NCBI GenBank assembly: GCA_014871385.1
Contig: CM026431.1
Coordinates: 1,558,464-1,622,463, forward strand
Direction: 5' to 3'
DNA length: 64,000 nucleotides
Source: Ceratodon purpureus
Taxonomy: Eukaryota; Streptophyta; Bryopsida; Pseudoditrichales; Ditrichaceae
Program-made: the position numbers and the translations under genes
Notes under the pieces: generated by a model
Told to the model about the DNA's origin: nothing
The model's input: only the letters and a program-made list of their open reading frames with translations
Database searches by the model: none
Shown: positions 12,150 to 23,356 of the stretch, piece after piece
Position numbering within the stretch: position 1 is the stretch's first letter
How the letters are laid out: each line of letters opens with the position of its first letter

Positions 12150-12150
12150 G
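12053..12150. repeat. Hexanucleotide microsatellite (ACGGCA)n
   Basis: About 16 nearly perfect tandem copies of a 6-bp unit read as GGCAAC or ACGGCA. On the minus strand the array would translate as an Arg-Cys dipeptide repeat, which I take as a by-product and not a gene. Confidence 0.95.
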
Positions 12151-12655
12151 ATGGGTTTTCATAACACCCTTCCACTAACTTAAGCTTATACCACGGCCGT
12201 GGGGCCGTGGTGCCGTGGTGCCTCCAATCACAGAAACTTGTTCTCGCACACTATTTTTCGACGGTTTGGCTCATCAAGTCAGCTTCACGGTTTTTTGCTT
12301 AGAGTAAGAGTCAAGTTACCTACGCCTAAACTATTCTGTCTTTTACTTTTATTTTATTTTTGGATTGATTTTCTCTTACTCTGTTCGTGTTTTACTTTAT
12401 TCTGATATAGTATAAATACTACCATTTTATTGTTCATTATTCCCATACTGCATGATAATATTGTTCTTTCAACACGCTTTGAACCCAATTGAAGGTTTAA
12501 GATAAATTCAACTAATTATTAAGAAATAACATTATTTTATTTCTTAAAATTCAAAGTGTAGTAAAATGAACACCACCATGACCATTCCTATTCTCCAAAG
12601 TACATCTTAACGTAAGTTACTAGAACCATCTTTATTAAAAAATGCAGGTGCTATG

Positions 12656-13025
12656 AGTTTCAGATCAATTCCAAGACAAAAATTCAACTATGGCATGGTT
12701 AGAGCTTCAATATAAAATCCACATACTGTGCTGGGCGTGGCTTCTGGAGCTAGCAAATCTGACATCAAAAAAGCATATAAACGCTTGGCGCTTGAATATC
12801 ACCCTCATGTATGCAAAGGCAATAATCCGAGAAATCAATTCAGCTTATAAGGCGCTTTTGGATACAACTACACCTCAACCAATAGAATTTGAAGATGATT
12901 TGTCTGGAAATATGGAAGGATTCATGGGAGTTGATAATGACTTTTGGGACGAGTGGGAAGATTGGATGGGTTGGGAAGGCGCAGGTACCATGGATTATTC
13001 TAATCATATAAATCATTCCATGTAG
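12656..13025 (+). pseudogene. Decayed plastid-type DnaJ (J-domain) copy
   Basis: One frame reads VRASI, a stop, then [20 protein letters not shown] and [16 protein letters not shown]. This is a J-domain in which the essential HPD tripeptide has become HPH. After the helix-III region the reading frame changes, and the end [10 protein letters not shown] plus an acidic tail ([16 protein letters not shown]) lies in the neighbouring frame. The layout (short basic transit-like leader, J-domain with VCKG, acidic Trp-rich C-terminus) matches small plastid DnaJ proteins as I know them. With an in-frame TAA, a frameshift, the HPD change and no visible introns it is non-functional, perhaps a retrocopy. 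Confidence 0.75.
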
Positions 13026-13288
13026 GTAAATAGTTGAATATTTGGTTGCATAGATGATGATTTAATTGTGTAAATAATACCTCCTTAGCTTTCAAGGAGA
13101 GAATTTCACTGATTGTGACTTAAAATTTTCAAAACTATGTTGTTGCGTTTTGAATCATAGTGTCACACTTCAAAATTAGTGATTAAATAATATGTGTGAT
13201 TTTTATGGGACCTTAAGGAAGCGCCTACGCTCCCAACATTGGGAACTTCGGCGTTCCCTAAGATCCCTATGAAAATTACACATTCCCT

Positions 13289-13560
13289 GTGTGTACAACG
13301 CTGGTTAAACTGTTATGCAAGGGGCTAGGGGGGTTGGGTAAGAGCGTTTGGCCACGGGTTCAGAGGTCGCGAGTTCGAACCTCGTCGCGGTCTAAAATTG
13401 CTGGTTGGTCCTTCCGCATACACCACACACACGTACACTCAAAGACTGGTCGCCAAGCAGCTGCCCCCATGAATGAGAACTGGAACAAAACAAACCACTC
13501 TCGAACCAAGCATCGACACCTATAGCACTGCTGGAAAGGCACAGCACTCAGAAATCCGAA
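13289..13560 (+). mobile_element. tRNA-derived SINE-like sequence
   Basis: The segment carries an A-box-like GGTTGGGTAAGAGCG and, 35-40 bp on, a B-box GAGTTCGAACCTC. A body follows with a GCCAAGCAGCTGCCCCC block. The same order (A-box-like, B-box, then GCCAACCAACAGCCCCC) occurs at 57,055-57,250, so both seem to be members of one SINE family. It is not a tRNA gene because the stems are not preserved. Ends are approximate. Confidence 0.45.
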
Positions 13561-14930
13561 TTTACAGCTGTAACCTTAATTTTAACTTTTATTACTGTTG
13601 AAAATACATGATCAGGCCACATGTGATACGTATACTCTGCCACCATCCTGTTAGCTGATGGCAATGTGGAAGGAGTTTTTATTTGTTTCACGGACAAATT
13701 TATTGTGTTTACATTGACCTGAAATTTTGTTTTGTATTCATAGAGAACTCATCTTCTGCGGCATAATCTGAGCATTGATATTTTTTAATAGCCGTATAGA
13801 TGGTCTGTGCACATTGATATTTCTTAATAGACATGACGGTTTTGTGTTTCTTTTTAATCTTGTTTGTAAAGATTGCTGAGCTTGTATTGAACTGAGTATG
13901 GACAATCGCACGAATCAGTATTATGGATAGGGGCTTACTCAAATTGCAAAAGCTGCTAGCTTTCTCAACAACGATTGCAAATTGGTATGAGCGCGGTCCA
14001 CTGCTCTTCTCTGGATTTTAATATTCACGTTCCGGAACAAGGACTAGCTGGCTTCAGTGAGGGATTTGCCTCAGTTGAGGATTCGAGTGCTTGTGGAATA
14101 TTGGTCTGTTGCGTATCTTGTGCTCGTATGCAGATTGTCGGTAGTTGAAGGAGTACACTGCTTGGTTCACGTGACTAGGAACTGATGAGTAGGAAATTAT
14201 TATTGGATCTTGCCTTCAACAGGATGCCTTATATACGAACTTTTTACCACTGATAAGCTTGTTAAGACAGAGGATCTATGAAACACAGCTCAAAGACCTA
14301 AGGTGATGGCTGTGACCACTATGCAGTGAAATGCTTGCTTTCGTGGCGAACAGCCACATTTTGCAGGATACATTGGTGATTAAATGTTACGAATTGACGC
14401 AGTAGATATGTACCTCATACTTTTTCGGTGCTACATCTTGCAGACCTTGCTTCCTGACTACCAGAAGTTGTTGGCTTATGCTCCTGCAAGAGGATTGAAC
14501 TCGTCCAAATTGCTAGAGAATTGCGGTGAGTCTAGATTGTGCTTAATCGGTTTGCTCTAGGACTAAGTAGTAATGTATTGAGTAGAATTATCTGGATTTC
14601 GAGTTGAGTTTCCAACAAGTTGAAGATGGCAGTAGATTTTATTCTCTGGTAATTAGGGTGAGCAGGTCCTTGAATACTTTCTTTTGAGGAGATCTTTGTT
14701 TGATAGACGATTAAACTTCCAAACAGTATGACTTATTGCTTCTAATGATGAGCAGAGTTCTTTCACAACAAACTCATGTAACATGGTGAATTGAAAAAAG
14801 TCGCTGTAGGTGCAGTGAATGAATCATCATCTTGAATAAAGCTCGTAGTAATCTTTCTGAAATTAAACTGCGCAGAGAATGAAGGAGATTTTGGCAAAGC
14901 AGGCTGAGTTGGGGATTCAAGCATATTCGA
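13560..14930. other. AT-rich intergenic stretch
   Basis: I see no supported gene or repeat; the short frames here have no recognisable motif. Confidence 0.5.
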
Positions 14931-14931
14931 G

Positions 14932-15375
14932 TAGAGAAAGAAGTGCATCAAGCAAACATCAAATAGAGGCAAAATCTTGTAGCATGGTCAATTTAAACAA
15001 AGCAATAGATTTGTGTTTAAAGAATTAGAATTGAAACATCAAAAGTAGATATTGCACAACACAAATCACAAGTACAAAATTGTTCACAAAATTGTTTACA
15101 AAATTGATCAATGATGTTTAATCAAAACATAGTCTATGAACCTTTTTCACTCATCCTAGCAAAAACACTTAGTATACTAATTAAAAGATAGTGCTCATTT
15201 GAATCTAATTTCTAGATCTTTTAGAACGAGGTTGAAAATTTTGAGATTCTTCTAGTTGAGATGAACTTCTTGCAACGGGAGTTGGTGTAGTTTCTTGCTT
15301 CGATGATATGTTGTTGAAGTCCTTCATTTCTTTAAGAAGAAGTTGGGCATGCTCAAAAGATAGTTCATTCCATTC
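14932..15375 (+). repeat. First copy of a diverged direct repeat of about 430 bp
   Basis: The stretch beginning AGAGAAAGAAGTGCATCAAG and ending near GTTGGGCATGCTCAAAAGAT recurs about 1.13 kb downstream at 16,064-16,470 in the same orientation, with scattered substitutions and small gaps. It could be a tandem segmental duplication or the remains of long terminal repeats. No coding domain lies between the copies. Confidence 0.7.
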
Positions 15376-16063
15376 TTTATCATTTAAGTCTGCTGTGAGT
15401 TATAATGAAATAGTGGGATCTCATGGAGAGATTGTACAAGTCATTTTGGCATTGAGTCAAACGTGATGAGATTGTTGCACGATAATCCTAGCATTAGAAG
15501 AAGTTTCATCTCTTGCACATGCTGTATTTTAAGTATTTAGTCTAGTTTGAAGGGAATTTTATTATTGTGACTCTATTTTTAATGACAAACAGAGTGATTG
15601 TAGGCTTAATACGCAGCTCGATGTAAACCTTCGAAGGAATTGTTTTTTTTTTTTTTCACAATCGCATCTTAATGCCACGTTTACTTTGCTCTCGGGATTC
15701 TTGTAAACACTTCTCTCACAATTATTTTGATGTACTTATGTGGCATCAACATGCCCAATGTTGGACAGAGATGTTGTTTATATTGCTATTTTTACTTAGA
15801 ATTGGTATATTCAACTTTAATTGGTAACTTTGTTATTGCAGGAAGGATTCTGAGATTTGTAACATGGATCTTTTAAATTTACTTGTAACACAATTACCTT
15901 TAGGTCTTTTACTGTCGGGAAGCAAGTTTAGTAGTGTAACTCCAAATCCTTCAATAATTCAAGAATGCACATAATATCAAATAAAGAAAAGAAGCAAATG
16001 AGATAAGAAAATATTTCTAATTATAAGAATTACAAGGGTTTAGGATAGGAGTATGAGCACATA

Positions 16064-16470
16064 CAAGTAGAGAAAGAAGTGCATCAAGCCAACATCAAAT
16101 AGAGGCAAAATCATATAGCATAGTCAATTGAAGCAAGGCAATAGATTTGTGTTTAAAGAATTAGAAGTGGAACATCACAAGGTAGAAATTACACACCACA
16201 AATCACAAATGCAAAATTGTTTACAAAATTGATCAATGAAGTTTGATCAGAACATACTCTTCTAACATTTATCACTTGTCTGAATCTAATGTCTAGATCT
16301 TTTAGAACAAGGTTGAAAATTTTGAAGTTCTTTTAGTTAATAAGATGAACTTGTTGCAGTGGAAATTAGTATAGTTTCTTGCTCCAATGATATAGTGTTT
16401 GAGTCGTCCATTTCTTTAAGAAGAAGTTGGGCATGCTCAAAAGATAATTCATTCCATTCTTCATCTTTTT
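16064..16470 (+). repeat. Second copy of the direct repeat of about 430 bp
   Basis: This copy matches 14,932-15,375 in the same orientation. Its left border (GTATGAGCACATACAAG) also resembles, inverted, a stretch near 19,480-19,510. The sequence therefore probably belongs to a dispersed repeat family and is not a unique duplication. Confidence 0.65.
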
Positions 16471-17869
16471 AGACCTACAACATTTTAAATTGGTAGGCTT
16501 GATAAGCTGATAGTTCACCAGAAATTTTAGACTTACTCCAAAACAAGAAAAAACTTCATACATTAGATTCTTTTGACATCTATTTCATTACAATTATTGA
16601 TTAGTGTGTGATTTTTACCATCTAACTATTTAATTTTTAATCAACTGTATTAATTACTTACAGATAATATTCAAATAAAGAAAAAGATTGAAATTGATTG
16701 ATATTCTTTGCATCCCTACTAAACTCTTGGGCAAATGCATCTTCATTGAAAAAAACTTCAAAAAAATTAGATGCAAAATTGGCATCATAGGCATCTATCC
16801 AAATTCTTAAATGTCCTCTACATTGAATATAGTACATTTACTTCATTGATCAAATGGTTTTATTAGAAATGAATTTTATCAAGAACAATTCCAAAATGTA
16901 CATTAATTTTTGGAAGTTCAAATGTTGCAACTTCTAAGGTTACTCTGGAAGCTTTTTACTAACTAGAAATTCACTATCAAGTGCACAAGGCATATTGGAA
17001 GGTTAAGCTTCTACTCTTGGTTTTGAAGGTAAAATAAACACCCACACTAAAACTTGATGAAATATCCCAAATGCGTTTTGATTATTGAATTTAAACCTTA
17101 TGAAATTATTGTAGAATTGATTGTACAATAACCCTAAATATTTGAGAAAGCCAAACCACTGGATACAAATTCTAGTGACAATGTAAGTTGGAGCTGATTT
17201 AGCATGCATAGGATGGTCATTTGTCGTCATGACAGTTCTATTTTGTCTTGTCACCACCATTGTTTTAGACTACTTAAAGGACAATTCTAAGCCGCATTGA
17301 GGTGATTCTTCATGGTAAATCGCAATGGATTGCAGTTAATTGCAATTAATCCTGGTGAGTGTACCCAGCGCACGATATTCTTTAGTAAAAGATGAAGTAA
17401 TAGTTTGCTATGTGTTGAGCATCCGACTGCATGGAGAGAATGGAATGAGCGGGAGTTTCCACATGCGAGGAGCGACGTTTGCTGTGCAATCCCTATAGGA
17501 TATGTATATCTTGAGTTGAATGTGTGATCGTATGTCTGGCATTTCATAGTTGAAGATGCTAAGTTTGCTGAGAAGGAACGGTAACCAGAGAGGCTTGGAC
17601 TTTCATTCAGGTCTGGTGGGTGATGTTTGGTGCTATGAGGTATGTGTTGCAAATTTGTGTATTCTGCTATTTGTTTATCTGTTTTTTTCTATTTTCCGGG
17701 TTTAGAGTGTAGAGGTAGCAAAGAAGAAATGAAGAAAGAGGCGTGCAAGTAGATGAGTGATTGCACAATCTAGTGCTGGCCCAAATGAGGCTTAGATGAG
17801 CCACTACACGATGTATGAACAACACAAGAAATCTGGAAGACGGCCGATCAAACACGTCAATGTTTCCAT

Positions 17870-18805
17870 GAACGTTTGAGATGTCTGCTAGAACATCCTA
17901 GGAGACATCCTATCACATACAGTAGCTTGTATTCTACTTTGTGGAGCATGTTGAATGTTCACATAGTGGCATGATTAGGACTAACAATTTATGGATGTTT
18001 GGAAGTAAACGATGTATATAGAGGTAGTCCTACTAACGGGATTTATAACAATTTTCTTCTTATCTTAATCCTTTATTTAACCGAATGCTCTGTTGGCTTG
18101 TTGAAGATGTGCAATATTGGACATGCGCTAGACTATATGGGAGTAGCGACATCCAGTGGTGACAGAGGAGCAATTTTAAGTAGTAGGTGCCTAGTACATC
18201 GCCGATGTAGATAGAAGAATTTTTTTGATGTGATGTTTTTTTTAGGTCACAAACAATATAGCTTTGACAACTAATTTGTGACGTGACCTCGTATGCAATG
18301 CAAATAATTTCTCTAAACAAGCAGCCATCAATATTGTGGACATTTTCAACATTGCGTATTGCGACGTCTATATATGTCTTTGAAAGTTATGTGAGATGTA
18401 TTGGAAGACGTCTGGAAGAGGAAGGGAAGACATTCTCATGGTCACTTGCAATATTACAGTGGATGTTTAGTCGTCACAAATCTTTTCTAGGACGTTTGTG
18501 CAATGGCGTCCTTTCAAACATCTTTTCAAACAACATATCAAACATCATCTCCAACATCCTTGCAAACATCTTCTCATATGACATAGCAAACATCATCTTG
18601 AACATTCTCTCGAACATCCTTCAAACATCCGCTAAGACATCCTCTAAAACATCCTCCACTACATCACAGGAGCAGTACCATGTCTCAAGCGATGTCTCGG
18701 CAAACGCTGCTTTAGTTCAAAAGACATTATTTGAGACATCCTTGAATTCATCAAAGATGTCTGCCTCCACATCTCAGATATCTTCTATGATGTTTATTAT
18801 GAACA
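17870..18805. repeat. Field of short AACATC / AGACATC motifs
   Basis: Between about 18,510 and 18,660 the trinucleotide-phased motif AACATC recurs every 10-20 bp. AGACATC, GATGTCT and AGACGTCT variants flank it from 17,870 to 18,800. In one plus-strand frame this yields an Asn-Ile-Ser repeat that I do not regard as a protein. Such dense short repeats resemble sub-terminal repeat fields of DNA transposons, but I found no terminal inverted repeats. Confidence 0.55.
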
Positions 18806-18829
18806 TATTTTGACTATAAAAACTTCAAA

Positions 18830-20180
18830 ATGATGCTGACGTGGCATGTCACGTCATTTCCTGGGTCTATGTTGGATTTTCCTCCTTCCTACGTTTTGCC
18901 ACGTCGGATTTTTCCCGGTGCGACATCGAATAAACTACATTAGTACACTCATTAAATGAAAATTGTTTTAGGTCAATTTTCACATCTACTACATGCCTTT
19001 GGTAAGAAATACAAATTTAATATTTTTAGATTGAGTGTTGGAAGTACAATGAATATTTGAAGGAAACGTGAAGTGAACAAAATTCATCTCAAATATATAA
19101 TACACTCCTAAAACTAATATTTTCACCTATGTGTATGTTGTAATGATAACATCATAGTGTGAACCAACTTTTTGTGGCATCATATATTTAAAAGAATTAC
19201 TCAACCATGGTAATGATTCCAAAATTCATTACAATTGGTAAACTTAAACTCATTATACTACTTTAGTTTCAATCGGAAGGATGCCAATTTTTTTTTTAAC
19301 GACAAAATTGTTAAAATGCATATTATTATAAATCTACAATTGAACAAATTATATTGGTAAGGTATCACAACATACATTAATGATGAAACTTATATTTAAA
19401 TTGCAAAATTGTCACAAAATTTTAGGACCATGAAACCTCGGAAATGCATAACCATAAGTTCATAGCTTGATGCATTGCTTTTTCTACTTGTATATGCTCA
19501 TACTCCTACCTTGAACTCTCTATATTTTAGTTTCAACTTTCTCCAAGTTTTGTATTTGTAGGTGAACCTTGAGGTCCCACACGTCTTGTTTAAAATAAAT
19601 AGCAGGAGTATCTAGTAAACAGGACCAGAATGCCACAACAGATCCTTGAAAATATTCTGTCCTTCATCCTGCATAAGCTTTCATGCTTCAGAATCTATTG
19701 CAGGCATCAGTGTCAAATACTTGCAACGAAAACTAATATAAAATTATTATTTAACTTAAAAAAAACCATCCTGTTGAACTATATGCTGAATGGGGCTCAC
19801 CAAATCTGACAGTTGGACAGGAAAGACGACTCATGACACAGTACTAAACCGTTTCTTACTAAGAAGCTTATGCACACATGGCTTTGGATTACAATACATC
19901 AATCTGTTTTTTGCACAAACTGCTGAATATGGCTCTGGAATCAGATGCTACTTAAATCATAGTGACAGACCAACCCTTGACATTGCAAATCTTACAAAAT
20001 CAATTCAGCAGATTTGCAAGACTCCATCGTTTCCTCTGCTGTACAATTCCTGCAAATCTACAATTACACCAATCCTTCATTGTTGAATCCAATGTTGTAC
20101 ACTACTATACAGATGCAGAGCCAATAGTTTCTTCCCTTGTGGCAAACTACACTGAAGTTTCACTGCCCTTGTCTGTAAAC
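18830..20180. other. AT-rich intergenic stretch upstream of the gene island
   Basis: No convincing gene was found. The last few hundred bases are probably the 3' untranslated region of the minus-strand gene that ends at 20,188. Confidence 0.5.
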
Positions 20181-20187
20181 CGGAGCT

Positions 20188-21715
20188 TCAAGCCATGGGT
20201 CGAATTCCCCGGGCTAACTGTGCAAGCTCCAGAAGCTGACTAGGCACCTGCAAGGGAAACATCCCAACTCTTGACTATCAGATTTGAGTAGGGATCTAGG
20301 AATTCTTTTCATTCTGAAAATGTGAAGTGGCAGTGTAGGCAACCGGGAAATCATTGAAGGAGAAGAATCAGTGACTGCAATGGAGACGAGAGAGTATAGA
20401 TATGAGATTAGCAACATGCAAACTACCTGTTGAAGGAGCACATCGACTTTACTGCGAGCAAGCTTCAGCGATTTGAGGGATCCTTCAACGTTCACGCGCG
20501 AGATGGACGAGTTTTCAATCAAACCAGCGGCTGGTACCATGCTCTGGGCACACATGTCCTCCTCCACCAGAGCTAACCCTTGCAGAAGCTGTGGCACATC
20601 ACGTCACGGTGTTGGGTAAACTAGTGTTGAAGATAAAAGTGATGAGCAGAGAACAATTTCCTTTGCGAGAAATCATTTGCACCTTCACAAGAGAAAGAAA
20701 ATACAACAACCCGGCTCTGCGGTGCTGTCGTTTCAAGTTTTCCTTTCCCATTGTGAAGGGTCGTACATAGAGCCCTATTCAACTGAGCAGTGGCAAGCAT
20801 TTACCTGTTCTGAAAATTCTTCATTAATCTCGAGCTCTTGGACTAGTCTTGGCAAGTTAATTTTCAAACGATTGTACAGGAGTGTCAACGCTCTGAAAAA
20901 CAAACGAATCGTTAGCGAAATGAGGTTGGGGACGATTTGATGAACAATTGCAAGCTGCTCTACACTCGAGACTATGACTACTCACATGAGTCGTCCACCT
21001 AATTGGTGAACAAGGCCCTTCAGAGACGTAAAACAAACGAGCCCAAGATGGCAGAATCCACAAGCAGAATCCGTAAGGATCGAGCTTTTACTTGTGCCGG
21101 GATTTGCACTCGGGGGATGGCCCGAACTTCGACTTCGCTTGCAGGAAAAACGTCGAGAGTGCAGGAATCATGTCACGAGCGTCCAGGACAGCCACCACAG
21201 CCATTTCAACCGGATCCTCCGTTACGTCGGCTACATTTGCTACCTGCCTGCCCTACACACCAACCATCACCATCGCCCAGTTAGGGTCATAAATTTCTGA
21301 GAAGATCCAAATTCGGAATGATAAGGAACCGTCATCAGATGCTGGTGCAACGGTATCATAATCTTAGGTCAAATTATTCTCAGGCACAAAAGTTTGCATC
21401 TACAGAAGCGCCCAAAACATTAGATCGAAATGGGCAGAAGATTTATACCAGAGCCACGGAATGCTGGATCAACAGAGGCCACGCCATGACGGCCAACACC
21501 CGCCTGCGCCCACAATTCATCTCCCTTCGCTGCCGCAGAGTCAACCCAACCTCCTCTTCATCTTCTACTCCAACGCTCCTCGGACCCCACTTCTTTCCCT
21601 CGACTTCTTCATGCTTCGCTGCGCACCACACTCTGAAGGAGACGAATTTGTGCGCCGGTTTGGCGATCAACGTGGTTGGGTGCCTCACCTGCAAGGCGGG
21701 GCTGATCCTGTCCAT
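20188..21715 (-). CDS. Predicted plastid (thylakoid lumen) protein of unknown family, five exons
   Basis: Five exons join in phase to an intact frame of 245 residues: 21715-21449, 21252-21092, 20892-20805, 20588-20427 and 20247-20188. All introns are GT-AG and the exon lengths sum to 738 bp. The first 65 residues are rich in Arg, Lys, Ser and Ala, like a transit peptide. CGRRRVLAVMAWPLL follows (residues about 69-82), resembling a twin-arginine lumenal signal. The mature part is predominantly helical, with TEDPVEMAVVAVLDARDMI, LYNRLKINLPRLVQEL and SLKLARSKVDVLLQQ. I do not recognise the family; a small helical lumen protein is an inference from the leader. No splice or frame defects were seen, so it is probably an active host gene. 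Confidence 0.7.
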
Positions 21716-21899
21716 TCTCCGACCCTAAACACACAGAAAGGTGAACACTGAGCGACGGTCGCTTCGTCTCTCAAATTTTCCAGTCATTACCACTCGGTGC
21801 TACGCTGATGTCGAACTGGAACCGAATCACAGAGTAATCTGTAGGCTACGGAGCTTCAGGCGGCTCTGAAGAAAGATTCTCGAGTCCTTGAAGGAGTGC

Positions 21900-23300
21900 T
21901 CCAATCCACGCAGAGCACTACCAAGCTACCAAACCCGGCACTGAGAGCTGTGTCGAAGAATCTGTCGCAGAATCACAGTTACAAGGGAGAGATTCTTCAG
22001 TTGCTCATGCACGGGGGAGGGGCGGGAGGGAGGGACAGGTGGGCGGCTATGGCAGGGCATGACACAGCTGCCGAAAACACGATTTGCAGTTAAACGACCC
22101 TGGAATGCATGCCAGACAACCAGAGCTTTTCGTCCCCAGCCTTGCCTCATTGGTGCCATTCCACTCAACATCCTTCCTGGTTGCGTGCAAGCGCAATTCC
22201 ATTCGACGAACACGATCTGTTCGGAACCGGAAATCATTGTGTTTTTGGACGTTTTCCAAGCCACGGTGAGGATGGGTTTCTCCATCGCCGATTTCTGATG
22301 ATCCAATGCATTGTGCCTCACTGAACACTCCTTCATCAACGACTGTGGTGTCCCCAATTAAATAATAATAATAGTCTCACTTGACCTTGTTGAATCAAAT
22401 TTGGTGAATTTGAGTTCATCTTTTGCTCCGACTCAACCGGTGAGCACACAAGTGCTTTTCTGCAACTCCTTAAGGGTTACATTCTCACACGTGTCGCTCT
22501 GCTTACTTGTGAACATCCAACGATCTGAGTAACAAGTCAGTCTAGGTTTTGAGGTTTTTACACAGCGAATATGATAATGCAGAGGCTTGCTGGGTAGCGG
22601 AATAAGTGTTCAGTGAGTTATTTCATTGCACACTTTGAAGAGTTCTTCATGTAACATCAACTAAAACGATGTACCTCTAACCGGAGATTGGGTCAGGGAA
22701 TGAGCAACTGTATGAAGTATTTTTTGATCGGACAGCAGATGAGCGGCGCGTCACTGACGAAGTGTCAAAAGGACACAGATTTGTCTAGTTTTGGTTCAAG
22801 GGTGACTGACCTACGTATTTTACACCATTGATGTGGAGCTCTATTTCCGTGGATTTCGCTCAAGAATGAGATTTAATCCAGTGAGTGCAGTATACTTTGG
22901 CCCAGAGGCTCTTCTAGAAAACATTTTGTGAGTGGACACAGTGAGGAAGCTCCAGTTCGAAGTCGTTCAATGCAAGTCGGACGCGGAAAGCAGCAACCGA
23001 CGCCTGGCAGCTGGGGGTGTTGAACCCGGAATATGGATACTATGTCTGTCGTTTGGATGAACAATCTGGAAAGATCAAGGAATCACAAATTAAGATATTG
23101 GACTACCAGCTTGACGAGTTTTACATCTGAGAACAGTACGGTCATAAACACCACAAGACAGGCAAGAATCACCGGTCATATTCGTGGAAATCTTTCTCGT
23201 ACGATTTGGCTACTAAGCGTTAAGAAGCAACTTGCTAGATTATGAGGGGAACACCTGATGGTTTCTTCCTCGTCAACAATTGCAGGTGCAAAGATGTTAA
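21900..23300. other. Intergenic region between the lumen-protein gene and NPSN
   Basis: This contains the upstream region of the minus-strand gene starting at 21,715 and the downstream region of NPSN. Frames of up to 143 codons occur on both strands around 21,926-22,357, but they overlap one another and carry no motif. Confidence 0.4.
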
Positions 23301-23356
23301 AATCTGCGTACAGAAGTATACAAACTAATATTGCAAAGATAGGTTGAGAAAATTAC

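Noticed and set aside
12053..12150. Arg-Cys repeat protein on the minus strand
   Set aside because: It is the translation of a perfect hexanucleotide microsatellite and has no other coding support.
13330..13395. Possible tRNA gene (A-box and B-box motifs)
   Set aside because: The acceptor and anticodon stems do not pair and a similar body follows the B-box at another locus, so a SINE is a better explanation.
14932..16470. Intact LTR retrotransposon between the direct repeats
   Set aside because: Only about 700 bp separates the copies and no gag, protease, reverse transcriptase or integrase coding is present.
18283..18813. 176-codon plus-strand ORF with Asn-Ile-Ser repeats
   Set aside because: The repeats are explained by the dispersed AACATC motif; there is no splice support and no recognisable domain.
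21926..22357. 143-codon minus-strand ORF upstream of the plastid-protein gene
   Set aside because: Frames on both strands are open across the same stretch and none shows a motif or splice context; it is probably a promoter or leader region.
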